Source of the DNA: an uncultured Shinella sp.
GTDB lineage: Bacteria; Pseudomonadota; Alphaproteobacteria; Rhizobiales; Rhizobiaceae
Reading direction: 5' to 3'
Length of the DNA: 6,898 bases
Assembly (NCBI GenBank): GCA_946481465.1
Contig: CAMLOC010000195.1
Span: forward strand, 1-6,898
Of the stretch, positions 1 to 5,673 are shown one piece after another. The notes beneath the pieces were generated by a model. That model was not told the origin of the DNA, made no database searches, and worked only from the letters and a program-made list of their open reading frames with translations. The stretch's first letter is position 1, and each line of letters starts with the position of its first letter. The position numbers and the translations under genes were made by a program.

Positions 1-265
1 CGCCCTTCTTCACCGAGGAATTGCCGACCGACATGTTCATCACGTCGGCGCCGAGGCGTTTGCCGGCAAGCTCGAAGGAGGATTGCGTGCGGGTGGAGGC
101 TTCGAAAAAGAGGTTGATCTGCGTCAGGCCCCGAAGGGTCGACGTCTTCTTCTCCCGCTGCCGGGAGATTTTCACCGCCTCGTCGGCGCGGTCGAGCAGG
201 TGGGTGATCTCCTGCTCGGTCAGACCCTTGATGCCGAGAAGGTGGCGATGCGGAAAGAAGTCCAT
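1..265 (-). CDS. pyrB: Aspartate carbamoyltransferase catalytic subunit (5' part only)
   Basis: Catalyses the committed step of de novo pyrimidine synthesis, joining carbamoyl phosphate and aspartate to give N-carbamoyl-aspartate in the cytoplasm. Only the first 88 codons are inside the window; the gene runs off the left edge. The visible part is the start of the carbamoyl-phosphate-binding domain: residues 44-60 read [17 protein letters not shown], and S57-T58-R59-T60 is the phosphate-binding STRT motif of the family. Residues 82-88 (NSSVKKG) begin the flexible loop that, in this family, supplies a serine and a lysine to the neighbouring subunit's active site. The ATG at 265-263 is preceded by a GGCGGAG-type ribosome binding site and fits the usual N-terminus. 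A promoter lies about 30 bp upstream. It is divergent from the aidB-like gene. In rhizobia pyrC often follows, but that would lie outside this window. Identification is from motif recognition and is secure. Confidence 0.95.
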   Translation of the reverse strand, partial: MDFFPHRHLLGIKGLTEQEITHLLDRADEAVKISRQREKKTSTLRGLTQINLFFEASTRTQSSFELAGKRLGADVMNMSVGNSSVKKG

Positions 266-300
266 GAAACTCCGCCTCAACTGTCGTGGATACGCGGGGT

Positions 301-329
301 CTATAGAGGGTCGGTTCCCCCGCGGCAAG
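301..329 (-). promoter_or_regulatory. Sigma-70-type promoter of pyrB
   Basis: Read on the minus strand, CTTGCC (329-324) and CTATAG (306-301) are separated by exactly 17 bp. This is close to the rhizobial vegetative consensus CTTGAC-N17-CTATAT, with five of six matches in each box. Transcription would begin near 294, giving a leader of about 30 nt containing the ribosome binding site. There is no room in such a leader for a pyrimidine attenuator. Confidence 0.7.
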
Positions 330-436
330 GCGAAGCGGTGGCAAGGCCACGCATTCCCACGCTTTTGTGACGCACCGGGCGCCGGCGGCGGCAAGGCCCC
401 GTTTCGCCCCGCCGCGACTTGGGCTAGAACCCGCTC

Positions 437-2089
437 ATGACTCGCGACAAGACGACCGAACAGAAACTCGCCGATCTCAACCAGCCGCCGCTCTGGTCGG
501 GCATCAATGCCTATCGCTCCGACCCGCTGCTGGTCGACGCCACCGACGCCATGCCGAAGGGCCTGCGCGACGAGTTCGACGCGATCGGCCGCTACGTCAC
601 CTCGCCGGAAGCGCAGGAACTCGCCCGCATGGCGAACGAGGGCGTGCCGCAACTGCGCACCCACGGCCCGCGCGGCGAACGCCTCGACGTCGTCGACTAC
701 CACCCCGCCTGGCACGCGCTGATGCGCCGCTCCATGGCGAGCGGCCTGCATTCCTCGCTGTGGGAGAACGTGCCGGAGGAGAAGGGCAGGGCGCACAAGG
801 CGCGCGCCGTGCGCTTCTACCTGACCGCCCAGCTCGAATGCGGCCATCTCTGCCCGCTGACCATGACGAGCGCCTCGGTCGCGGCCCTTTCCGTCTCGCC
901 GCAGGTGCAGCGCGAATGGGGGCGAAAGATCCTGTCGCGCAAGTATGACAGCACCAACAAGCCCGCCATGCAGAAGAGCGCCGTCACCATCGGCATGGGC
1001 ATGACGGAAAAGCAGGGCGGCACGGATGTGCGCGCCAACACCTCCACCGCCGAGCGCGTCGGCGAGGGCATCTACCGGCTCTCCGGCCACAAGTGGTTCA
1101 TGTCGGCGCCGATGAGCGACGGTTTCGTCATGCTCGCCCAGACGCGCGAGGGCGTCGGCTGCTTCCTCGTGCCGCGCCTGCTGGAGGACGGCTCCAGCAA
1201 CGGCCTGCGCTTCCAGCGCCTGAAGGACAAGATCGGCAACCGCTCCAACGCCTCCTCGGAGGTCGAGTTCTCGGAAACCTTCGGCTTCCTGCTCGGCACG
1301 CCCGATGCCGGCATCCGCACCATTCTCGACATGGTGACGCTGACGCGGCTCGACTGCGCGCTGGCCTCCTCCGGCATCATGCGCGCCTCGCTCGCCGAGG
1401 CCGTGCACCATGCGCGGGGCCGCGCCGTCTTCGGCAAGCCGCTGGTCGCCCAGCCGATCATGACGCGCGTGCTCGCCGACATGGCGCTCGACGTCGCAGG
1501 CGCGACCGCGCTCTCCCTGCGCCTGGCGGAGGCCTTCGACAAGGCGCGCGACAGCGCCGAGGACGCGGCCTATGCCCGCATCATGACGCCGGTGACGAAA
1601 TACTGGTGCTGCAAGATCGCGCCCGCCCTGATCTACGAGGCGATGGAATGCATCGGCGGCAGCGGCTATGTCGAGGAGCGCCCGATCGCCCGGCACTACC
1701 GCGAGGCGCCGGTCAACGCGATCTGGGAGGGGGCGGGCAATGTCATGGCGCTGGACCTGATGCGCGTCATCGGCCGGGGCAGGGACCTGTTCGAGATGCT
1801 GTTCGCCGGGCTTGCCCGCGATCTCGGCCCGGCCGGCAAGAAGACGGTCGACGTGCTGCGCGCCGCGCTGTCGCTGTGCGAGCGCGACGAGGGCGCGGCC
1901 CGCATGCTGGTCGAGCAACTGGCGCTTGCCGCCACGGCGGCCGAGCTTTACCGCGCCGGTGCCGGCCGCATCGCCGATGCCTTCCTGGAGACGCGCCTCG
2001 CCTCCGGCTGGCGCTCGACCTACGGCATGCTCGATTCGCGCTTCGATTCGGCCTATATCGTCGACCTGCTCTATCCGCCGGCAAGGTAG
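437..2089 (+). CDS. aidB: AidB-family acyl-CoA dehydrogenase-like flavoprotein
   Basis: The protein has 550 residues and aligns by eye along its whole length with E. coli AidB (about 541). Shared landmarks include the NQP near the N-terminus, [13 protein letters not shown] (residues 186-198, flavin-contacting region), [27 protein letters not shown] and IWEGAGN. In the last, E431 aligns with the acyl-CoA dehydrogenase catalytic glutamate. E. coli AidB binds FAD and double-stranded DNA, is induced with the Ada response to alkylating agents and has weak isovaleryl-CoA dehydrogenase activity. A Brucella homologue has been reported at new cell poles and constriction sites. Many databases would call such a gene simply acyl-CoA or isovaleryl-CoA dehydrogenase, but the extended N-terminus and C-terminal extension favour AidB. 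No Shine-Dalgarno is visible before the ATG, and I see no E. coli-like Ada box (AAAGCGCA) upstream. Its 3' end overlaps the convergent transporter gene. The physiological substrate is unknown. Confidence 0.88.
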   Translation: MTRDKTTEQKLADLNQPPLWSGINAYRSDPLLVDATDAMPKGLRDEFDAIGRYVTSPEAQELARMANEGVPQLRTHGPRGERLDVVDYHPAWHALMRRSMASGLHSSLWENVPEEKGRAHKARAVRFYLTAQLECGHLCPLTMTSASVAALSVSPQVQREWGRKILSRKYDSTNKPAMQKSAVTIGMGMTEKQGGTDVRANTSTAERVGEGIYRLSGHKWFMSAPMSDGFVMLAQTREGVGCFLVPRLLEDGSSNGLRFQRLKDKIGNRSNASSEVEFSETFGFLLGTPDAGIRTILDMVTLTRLDCALASSGIMRASLAEAVHHARGRAVFGKPLVAQPIMTRVLADMALDVAGATALSLRLAEAFDKARDSAEDAAYARIMTPVTKYWCCKIAPALIYEAMECIGGSGYVEERPIARHYREAPVNAIWEGAGNVMALDLMRVIGRGRDLFEMLFAGLARDLGPAGKKTVDVLRAALSLCERDEGAARMLVEQLALAATAAELYRAGAGRIADAFLETRLASGWRSTYGMLDSRFDSAYIVDLLYPPAR

Positions 2090-3006
2090 GCGGTCGCCGC
2101 CAGCACGACCGGGATGGTGAAGAACGAGGCGATCGTCTGCAGCGTGGCGACGGCGGCATAGAGCGGCGCGTCGCCGCCCATCTGCTTGGCCAGCACATAG
2201 CCGTTCAGCGCCGTCGGCACGCTCGCGCCCATGGCGATCGTCAGGAGCGGCTCGCCGCGCATGCCGAGCGCATAGGCGGCTGCGGTCATGACCAACGGCA
2301 TGAACAGCAGCTTCAGGACGACCGGCAGCAGCGCCAGCGGCCGGGGTTTCAGCGCATCGGCCAGCTTCAGCCCGGCGCCGACCATGATCAGGCCGAGGCT
2401 GAGCGAGGTGTCGGCGACGAGTTCCGTCGCCTGCATCAGCGGCGCGTAGATCGGGATTTTCAACAGGTTGATCGCAACGCCGAGCACCGAGCCGATGATC
2501 ATCGGATTGGTGACGATTTTCTGCGCGAAGGACTTCAGGCTGCGCGTGCCGCCGCCGAACCAGACGAGGATGCCGATATTGTAGAAATTGATCGGGATGA
2601 TGATCAGCGTCGCCACGAGCGCCACCAGCGCAAGGCTTTGCGCGCCGTAGAGCTTTTCGGCGATGGCGAGCGCGATGAAGGCGTTCCAGCGCGTTGAGGT
2701 CTGGTAGACCGACGTATAGGCGGCGCCCGAGACGCCGGCGGCGCGAAAAAGCGGCCAGGCGAGCGCCAGCAGGAGCGCGATGAAGCTCAGCGAGCCGATG
2801 GAGCCGAGCGCCACGCTGCCGGCGGCGATGCCGGAGAACTCCGCCTTGGCGAGCGTCGTGAACAGGAGGGAGGGGAACAGCACGAAGAAGCCGAGCTGCT
2901 CGAGCCCGTTCCACATGTCGCGGTCGATCAGCCGCCAGCGCTTGAGGAAGGCCCCCAGCACGACGAGCAGGAAGACGGGGAGGATGCTTTCGAAGATGGC
3001 GAGCAT
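2071..3006 (-). CDS. AEC-family (auxin efflux carrier-like) permease
   Basis: A 311-residue, strongly hydrophobic inner-membrane protein with about ten predicted membrane segments in two groups of five, at roughly residues 3-22, 36-53, 60-86, 95-117, 122-148, 163-184, 200-217, 224-248, 255-274 and 284-308. The N-terminus [18 protein letters not shown], the helix-breaking [20 protein letters not shown] starting the second half and the [13 protein letters not shown] segment are typical of bacterial AEC (Mem_trans) proteins. Characterised bacterial members export or import organic acids such as malate or malonate. Nothing here identifies the substrate, and the plant auxin label should not be taken literally. 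The ATG at 3006-3004 has only a weak ribosome binding site, but the family-like start supports it. It stands alone on its strand, convergent with aidB (19-bp overlap) and divergent from the small membrane-protein pair. Confidence 0.88.
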   Translation of the reverse strand: MLAIFESILPVFLLVVLGAFLKRWRLIDRDMWNGLEQLGFFVLFPSLLFTTLAKAEFSGIAAGSVALGSIGSLSFIALLLALAWPLFRAAGVSGAAYTSVYQTSTRWNAFIALAIAEKLYGAQSLALVALVATLIIIPINFYNIGILVWFGGGTRSLKSFAQKIVTNPMIIGSVLGVAINLLKIPIYAPLMQATELVADTSLSLGLIMVGAGLKLADALKPRPLALLPVVLKLLFMPLVMTAAAYALGMRGEPLLTIAMGASVPTALNGYVLAKQMGGDAPLYAAVATLQTIASFFTIPVVLAATAYLAGG

Positions 3007-3190
3007 GGGAACCGGGATGTGGCCGACAAAAGGTCGCTGCTCATTTCACGCCTTGCGCAGGCTTGCAAGGCTCCTTTCCGGCCCGGGCGATGTGGAAATT
3101 AACCTTAATGAAGGGTTTACGTTGCGCAAACAGGGTTAACGGGTGAAGGTGCCGTTTACCTGGTATTAACCATGCGAGCGAGTGCAGCCT
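3007..3190. promoter_or_regulatory. Divergent regulatory region with TTAA/TTTAC boxes (CtrA-like)
   Basis: This 184-bp gap lies between the transporter (leftward) and the small membrane-protein pair (rightward). Its right part is AT-richer than the surroundings and holds repeated boxes: TTAA at 3099 and 3105, TTTAC at 3116, GTTAAC at 3135, TTTAC at 3155 and TTAACCAT at 3166-3173. Two pairs have the seven-base spacing of the alphaproteobacterial CtrA site (TTAA-N7-TTAA): TTAA 3105-3108 with TTTA 3116-3119, and TTTA 3155-3158 with TTAA 3166-3169, each one base from consensus. TTAACCAT also resembles the shorter CtrA motif described in Caulobacter. A perfect 8-bp palindrome TTGCGCAA lies at 3122-3129, and a 7-bp inverted repeat is at 3050-3071. 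CtrA control is an inference; the boxes themselves are plainly there. Confidence 0.45.
3050..3071. repeat. Inverted repeat GCCTTGC-N8-GCAAGGC
   Basis: A perfect 7-bp inverted repeat with an 8-base centre, about 45 bp upstream of the transporter start codon. No T-tract follows on either strand, so it does not look like an intrinsic terminator. It could be an operator for the transporter or simply a chance hairpin in a leader. Confidence 0.35.
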
Positions 3191-3349
3191 ATGGCCAGAA
3201 CGGCCCGGATTTCGGTCATGACGACCCTGTTTTGTTTTGCGGCGGTGGATATCGTCGTCCCGCTGCTCGTCATCGCCGCGGGCGTGGCGGTCAGCGAGAT
3301 CGTCTTTGCAGCCGGCGACCTTCTGGCACCGAGGGGGAGGGCGGCATGA
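3191..3349 (+). CDS. Small hydrophobic membrane protein of unknown function (52 aa)
   Basis: I do not recognise this family. The reading frame starts ATG GCC AGA at 3191 and encodes 52 residues: a basic start (MARTARISVMTT), a long hydrophobic stretch at residues 13-42 (including VDIVVPLLVIAAGVAVSEIV) and a short basic tail (PRGRAA). That predicts a single membrane span. Coding evidence is good third-position G/C (40 of 51 sense codons after the start). The overlapping frame from the ATG at 3172 is about half G/C-ending and gives a arginine/glycine-rich peptide with no hydrophobic pattern. The TGA stop overlaps the ATG of the next gene (ATGA at 3346-3349), the usual sign of translational coupling. 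The ribosome binding site is weak, so GTG at 3182 or ATG at 3218 are alternative starts. Automated callers may instead extend the downstream gene across this region. Confidence 0.6.
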   Translation: MARTARISVMTTLFCFAAVDIVVPLLVIAAGVAVSEIVFAAGDLLAPRGRAA

Positions 3350-3672
3350 AGTGGTTCCTCATCCTGTGGGCAGGCCCCATCGCGCTGCTCGGCAGCTGGT
3401 ACGGGCTTTCCTATTACGACATGAGCTTCGGCTTCTTCATGCTGACGCGCGACGCGCATGATCTGGTGTTCCAGATCTACGGCCACATCCTCGGCATTCC
3501 GCCGGAGGACCTGCCGCCGCTGGTGCTGCGCGCCATCATCGTCGACAGCTTCCTGGTGCTGGGGCTCATCGCCTTCCGGCGCCGCAAGAAGATCCTTGCC
3601 TGGTGGCAGGCGCGCCGTCAGTCCGCGTCCGCCGCCCTCGCCAATGACGAGAGCCTGTCCAGCGCGCCCTGA
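3346..3672 (+). CDS. DUF6105-like small membrane protein (108 aa)
   Basis: Encodes 108 residues starting [20 protein letters not shown]. One hydrophobic segment covers about residues 3-22, followed by an aromatic stretch ([10 protein letters not shown]), a loop with [21 protein letters not shown] (residues 38-58) and a second segment at about 60-77. The last is capped by RRRKK (78-82), which should lie in the cytoplasm. It resembles the conserved rhizobial small membrane proteins that I believe are catalogued as DUF6105; no function is known. The start at 3346 is chosen over the in-frame ATG at 3172 because a strong GGGGGAGGG ribosome binding site sits just before it and because the intervening sequence codes in another frame. 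It is probably translated together with the 52-residue protein. The last 18 or so residues (after 91) are encoded by DNA shared with the 3' end of ruvX on the other strand and look poorly constrained. Confidence 0.8.
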   Translation: MKWFLILWAGPIALLGSWYGLSYYDMSFGFFMLTRDAHDLVFQIYGHILGIPPEDLPPLVLRAIIVDSFLVLGLIAFRRRKKILAWWQARRQSASAALANDESLSSAP

Positions 3673-4103
3673 AGGATGAAGGAGGCGGCGGCCGAATCGA
3701 TGCGTTCGGCCCGCTTCTTGCGCGACACGTCCATCTCGATCAGCGTGCGCTCCGCCGCCACCGTCGACAGCCGCTCGTCCCAGAAGACGAAGGGGATGTC
3801 GGTCTTGTCGGCCATGGAGCGCACGAAGGCGCGCGTCGCCTGGACGCGCGGCCCGGCGCTGCCGTCCATGTTCATCGGCAGGCCGATGACGAAGGCGACG
3901 ACCTTCTCCTTGGCTGCGAAGGCCAGCAGCACCTCGGCGTCCTGGGTGAACTTCACGCGTTTCAGCACCGGCCGCGGCGTCGCCAGCCGCCGGTCGAGAT
4001 CGGAGACGGAGAGGCCGATGGTCTTCGTGCCGAGGTCGAGGCCGGCGATCGGCTGGCCGGGCGCGAGCGTCTCTGCCAGTTCTTCCAGTGTCAGCGTTGC
4101 CAT
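3618..4103 (-). CDS. ruvX: Putative pre-16S rRNA nuclease / Holliday junction resolvase-like YqgF
   Basis: 161 residues, the normal size for the RuvX/YqgF family with its RNase H-like fold. Visible landmarks are [15 protein letters not shown] (residues 21-35, with D23 as the first acidic site), [11 protein letters not shown] (71-81), [13 protein letters not shown] (109-121, with E110) and [13 protein letters not shown] (133-145, with D136). These three acidic positions are those expected to bind metal, so the enzyme looks intact. In E. coli YqgF is needed for 16S rRNA 5'-end maturation; Holliday-junction or other nuclease activity has been reported for some relatives. It follows the PhnA-like gene with only 12 bp between them, including a GAGAGGGG ribosome binding site, so the two are probably cotranscribed. 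The C-terminal tail ([10 protein letters not shown]) is encoded in the 55-bp overlap with the convergent membrane-protein gene. Confidence 0.93.
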   Translation of the reverse strand: MATLTLEELAETLAPGQPIAGLDLGTKTIGLSVSDLDRRLATPRPVLKRVKFTQDAEVLLAFAAKEKVVAFVIGLPMNMDGSAGPRVQATRAFVRSMADKTDIPFVFWDERLSTVAAERTLIEMDVSRKKRAERIDSAAASFILQGALDRLSSLARAADAD

Positions 4104-4115
4104 GGGAAACCCCTC

Positions 4116-4412
4116 TCAGCGCTTGCGCACGAATTCCGTGCGCAGGACCAGCCCCTTGATGGCCTCGTGCCGGCAGTCGATCTCTTCCGGATTGTCGGTG
4201 AGGCGGATCGACTTGATCACCGTGCCCTGCTTCAGCGTCTGCCCGGCGCCCTTCACCTTCAGGTCCTTGATGAGGACGACCGAATCGCCGTCGGCCAGCA
4301 CGGTGCCGCTGGCATCGCGCACCTGGTTCTGCGCCGCCTTTTCGGCCGCGATCTCGGAGGCCGGCCGCCATTCGCCGGTCGCCTCGTCATAGATGTAGTC
4401 GTCGTCGGCCAT
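4116..4412 (-). CDS. PhnA/YjdM-type protein lacking the zinc ribbon (alkylphosphonate utilization protein family)
   Basis: Encodes 98 residues. Residues 31-98 match the C-terminal PhnA/YjdM domain: VRDASGTVLADGDSVVLIKD, LKVKGAGQTLKQGTVIKSIRL, then EEIDC, ending GLVLRTEFVRKR. E. coli YjdM carries an N-terminal four-cysteine zinc ribbon before this domain. Here it is replaced by an acidic, aromatic stretch (MADDDYIYDEATGEWRP) without cysteines; the only cysteine is C80. The start at 4412 is preferred to the in-frame ATG at 4427 because AAGGAG stands five bases before it, and the 4427 ATG lies upstream of that site. The family name comes from its location near phosphonate genes in E. coli, and a role in phosphonate use is not established; no phn genes are seen here. 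It heads a likely two-gene unit with ruvX. Confidence 0.82.
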   Translation of the reverse strand: MADDDYIYDEATGEWRPASEIAAEKAAQNQVRDASGTVLADGDSVVLIKDLKVKGAGQTLKQGTVIKSIRLTDNPEEIDCRHEAIKGLVLRTEFVRKR

Positions 4413-4450
4413 GATGGCTCCTTGCATGTTGCTCCAGTTCGAATGCCACG

Positions 4451-4478
4451 CTTATAACGATCCGGCGATGGATGGAAA
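4451..4478 (-). promoter_or_regulatory. Candidate promoter for the PhnA-like gene and ruvX
   Basis: On the minus strand TTTCCA (4478-4473) and TATAAG (4456-4451) are separated by 16 bp, with four and five matches to TTGACA and TATAAT respectively. The start of transcription would fall near 4444, about 30 nt before the AAGGAG-supported ATG. This is a plausible but untested match. Confidence 0.42.
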
Positions 4479-4493
4479 CGGCCTTCGCCGGTT

Positions 4494-4499
4494 CTATAT
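4494..4499 (+). promoter_or_regulatory. Candidate -10 element (CTATAT) for the UPF0173 gene
   Basis: An exact match to the rhizobial -10 consensus CTATAT, 30 bp before the start codon. No good -35 hexamer lies 16-18 bp upstream (GATGGA at 17 bp), so the promoter may be weak or need an activator. The region upstream of this box is shared with the leftward promoter. Confidence 0.35.
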
Positions 4500-4529
4500 T
4501 GCGCCAAGGACCCCAACGGGAGAACAAGC

Positions 4530-5234
4530 ATGAAAATCACCTGGCTCGGCCACTCCGCCTTCCGGATCGAAACGGCGAAAGCCAGAATCCTGATCGACCC
4601 CTTCTTCACCGGCAATCCCGCCTTCGACGAGGCGACCCGCAAGGACGCGGTGGCGGGCCTTACCCATATCCTGCTGACCCACGGCCACGGCGACCATGTC
4701 GGCGATACCGTCCAGATCGCGAAGGAGACCGGCGCGACCGTGCTCGCCAATGCGGACCTTGCCGCCTGGCTCGGCGCCAAGGGCGTGGAAAAGGTCGACA
4801 TGGGCAATACCGGCGGCACCGTGCATTTCGACGGGTTCTCGACGACCTTCGTCAATGCGCTGCATTCCTCCGCGCAGATCACCGAGGACGGCGTCTCCCA
4901 TTCGCTCGGCAATGCCAACGGCCTCGTCCTGCATTTCGAGGACGAGCCGACGCTCTATCACATGGGCGATACCGACATCTTCTCCGACATGGCGCTGATC
5001 CACGAGCTGCACCAGCCGGAAATCGGCCTCGTGCCGATCGGTGACCGCTTCACCATGGGCGGTGCCGTGGCGGCGCTCGCCTGCCAGCGCTTCTTCAAGT
5101 TCGATACGGTCATCCCCTGCCACTACGGCTCCTTCGGCATCATCGCGCCGACGGCCGACCTCTTCGTCAAGGCGATGGACGGCGCGTCCGCGAAGATCGA
5201 GGTGCCGGGCGTCGGCAGCGCGGTCTCGCGCTGA
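4530..5234 (+). CDS. UPF0173-family metal-dependent hydrolase (metallo-beta-lactamase fold)
   Basis: 234 residues, a typical length for UPF0173. The N-terminus [15 protein letters not shown] and the [11 protein letters not shown] that follows are characteristic. The metal-binding residues of the fold are visible: H51-x-H53-x-D55-H56 in [13 protein letters not shown]115 or nearby in NALHSS, D147 in HMGDTDIF and H198 in IPCHYGSFG. All the ligands needed for a two-metal site appear present, so it should be an active cytoplasmic hydrolase with no signal peptide. Relatives are annotated L-ascorbate-6-phosphate lactonase-like or simply as conserved hydrolases; the substrate is unknown. GGGAG (4518-4522) sits seven bases before the ATG and supports this start. 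It lies upstream of gatCA on the same strand, but a hairpin and a separate promoter in the 104-bp gap suggest separate transcription. Confidence 0.92.
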   Translation: MKITWLGHSAFRIETAKARILIDPFFTGNPAFDEATRKDAVAGLTHILLTHGHGDHVGDTVQIAKETGATVLANADLAAWLGAKGVEKVDMGNTGGTVHFDGFSTTFVNALHSSAQITEDGVSHSLGNANGLVLHFEDEPTLYHMGDTDIFSDMALIHELHQPEIGLVPIGDRFTMGGAVAALACQRFFKFDTVIPCHYGSFGIIAPTADLFVKAMDGASAKIEVPGVGSAVSR

Positions 5235-5244
5235 GGGAGCGGAA

Positions 5245-5291
5245 AAGGGGCGAGGGGGCGTGGAACGGACCATTCCCCCGTTGCGCCCCTT
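5245..5291 (+). terminator. GC-rich hairpin after the UPF0173 gene
   Basis: AAGGGGCG (5245-5252) is perfectly complementary to CGCCCCTT (5284-5291). Inside it GGGGG (5254-5258) can pair with CCCCC (5275-5279), and TGG/CCA can extend it, giving a long two-part stem starting 11 bp after the stop codon. No run of T follows (GGGCTTGG), so it is not a classical intrinsic terminator. It may end or protect the upstream mRNA. Its right arm overlaps the -35 region of the proposed gatC promoter. Confidence 0.45.
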
Positions 5292-5309
5292 GGGCTTGGT
5301 CAGTATAGC
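5281..5309 (+). promoter_or_regulatory. Candidate promoter of gatCA
   Basis: TTGCGC (5281-5286) and TATAGC (5304-5309) are 17 bp apart, with four matches each to TTGACA and TATAAT. Transcription would begin near 5316, leaving a leader of about 23 nt that carries the GGAG ribosome binding site before gatC. Confidence 0.45.
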
Positions 5310-5338
5310 GGGTAGAAATTTCTGAGCGGAGACCACCC

Positions 5339-5626
5339 ATGTCCGTAGATCTAGCCACCGTGAAGCGCGTCGCGCGCCTTGCCCGCATCGCCGTCAGCGA
5401 GGAAGAGGCAAACCGCATGACCGGCGAGCTGAACGGCATCCTCGGCTTTGTCGAGCAATTGTCCGAAGTGAATGTCGAGGGCGTCGAGCCGATGACTTCG
5501 GTCACGCCGATGGAGATGCGCAAGCGCCAGGACGTCGTCAACGACGGCGACAAGGCGGATGCCATCGTCGCCAACGCGCCGGCCACCGACCGCAATTTCT
5601 TCCAGGTTCCGAAGGTCGTCGAGTAA
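5339..5626 (+). CDS. gatC: Asp-tRNA(Asn)/Glu-tRNA(Gln) amidotransferase subunit C
   Basis: The smallest subunit of the GatCAB complex, which converts Glu-tRNA(Gln) (and in many bacteria Asp-tRNA(Asn)) to the correctly amidated form; GatC stabilises the GatA-GatB interface. The protein has 95 residues, the family's usual length. It shows the expected pattern: [17 protein letters not shown] near the N-terminus, [22 protein letters not shown] (residues 30-51), [20 protein letters not shown] in the middle, and the terminal [14 protein letters not shown] that threads along GatA. GGAG lies nine bases before the ATG. gatA follows after 47 bp, so the two form an operon, as is common in alphaproteobacteria. 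Identification is unambiguous. Confidence 0.96.
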   Translation: MSVDLATVKRVARLARIAVSEEEANRMTGELNGILGFVEQLSEVNVEGVEPMTSVTPMEMRKRQDVVNDGDKADAIVANAPATDRNFFQVPKVVE

Positions 5627-5673
5627 CGTCCTCTTCGTCGCCCGAGCCGTCCGACCCCGAAAGTAGCCTTCCC

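Noticed and set aside
266..436. Possible attenuator or small RNA between pyrB and aidB
   Set aside because: The pyrB leader is only about 30 nt from its promoter, and no hairpin followed by a T-run or leader peptide was visible; the GCC/GGC repeats look like ordinary GC-rich sequence.
1093..2697. 534-codon open frame on the plus strand across aidB and the transporter
   Set aside because: It is a shifted frame of aidB continuing antisense to the transporter, with an arginine/alanine-rich translation; both real genes are well supported.
3172..3345. N-terminal extension of the DUF6105-like protein from the ATG at 3172
   Set aside because: Only about half the codons end in G/C, the peptide has no hydrophobic pattern, a strong ribosome binding site precedes the inner ATG at 3346, and another frame here looks coding.
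3676..4392. 238-codon plus-strand frame opposite ruvX and the PhnA-like gene
   Set aside because: Serine/arginine-rich antisense shadow of two recognised genes.
4413..4427. Upstream ATG (4427) as the start of the PhnA-like protein
   Set aside because: The AAGGAG ribosome binding site lies downstream of it and is correctly spaced for the ATG at 4412.
4494..5336. 280-codon minus-strand frame over the UPF0173 hydrolase gene
   Set aside because: It is antisense to a gene with intact metal-binding motifs, and its composition is that of a shadow frame.
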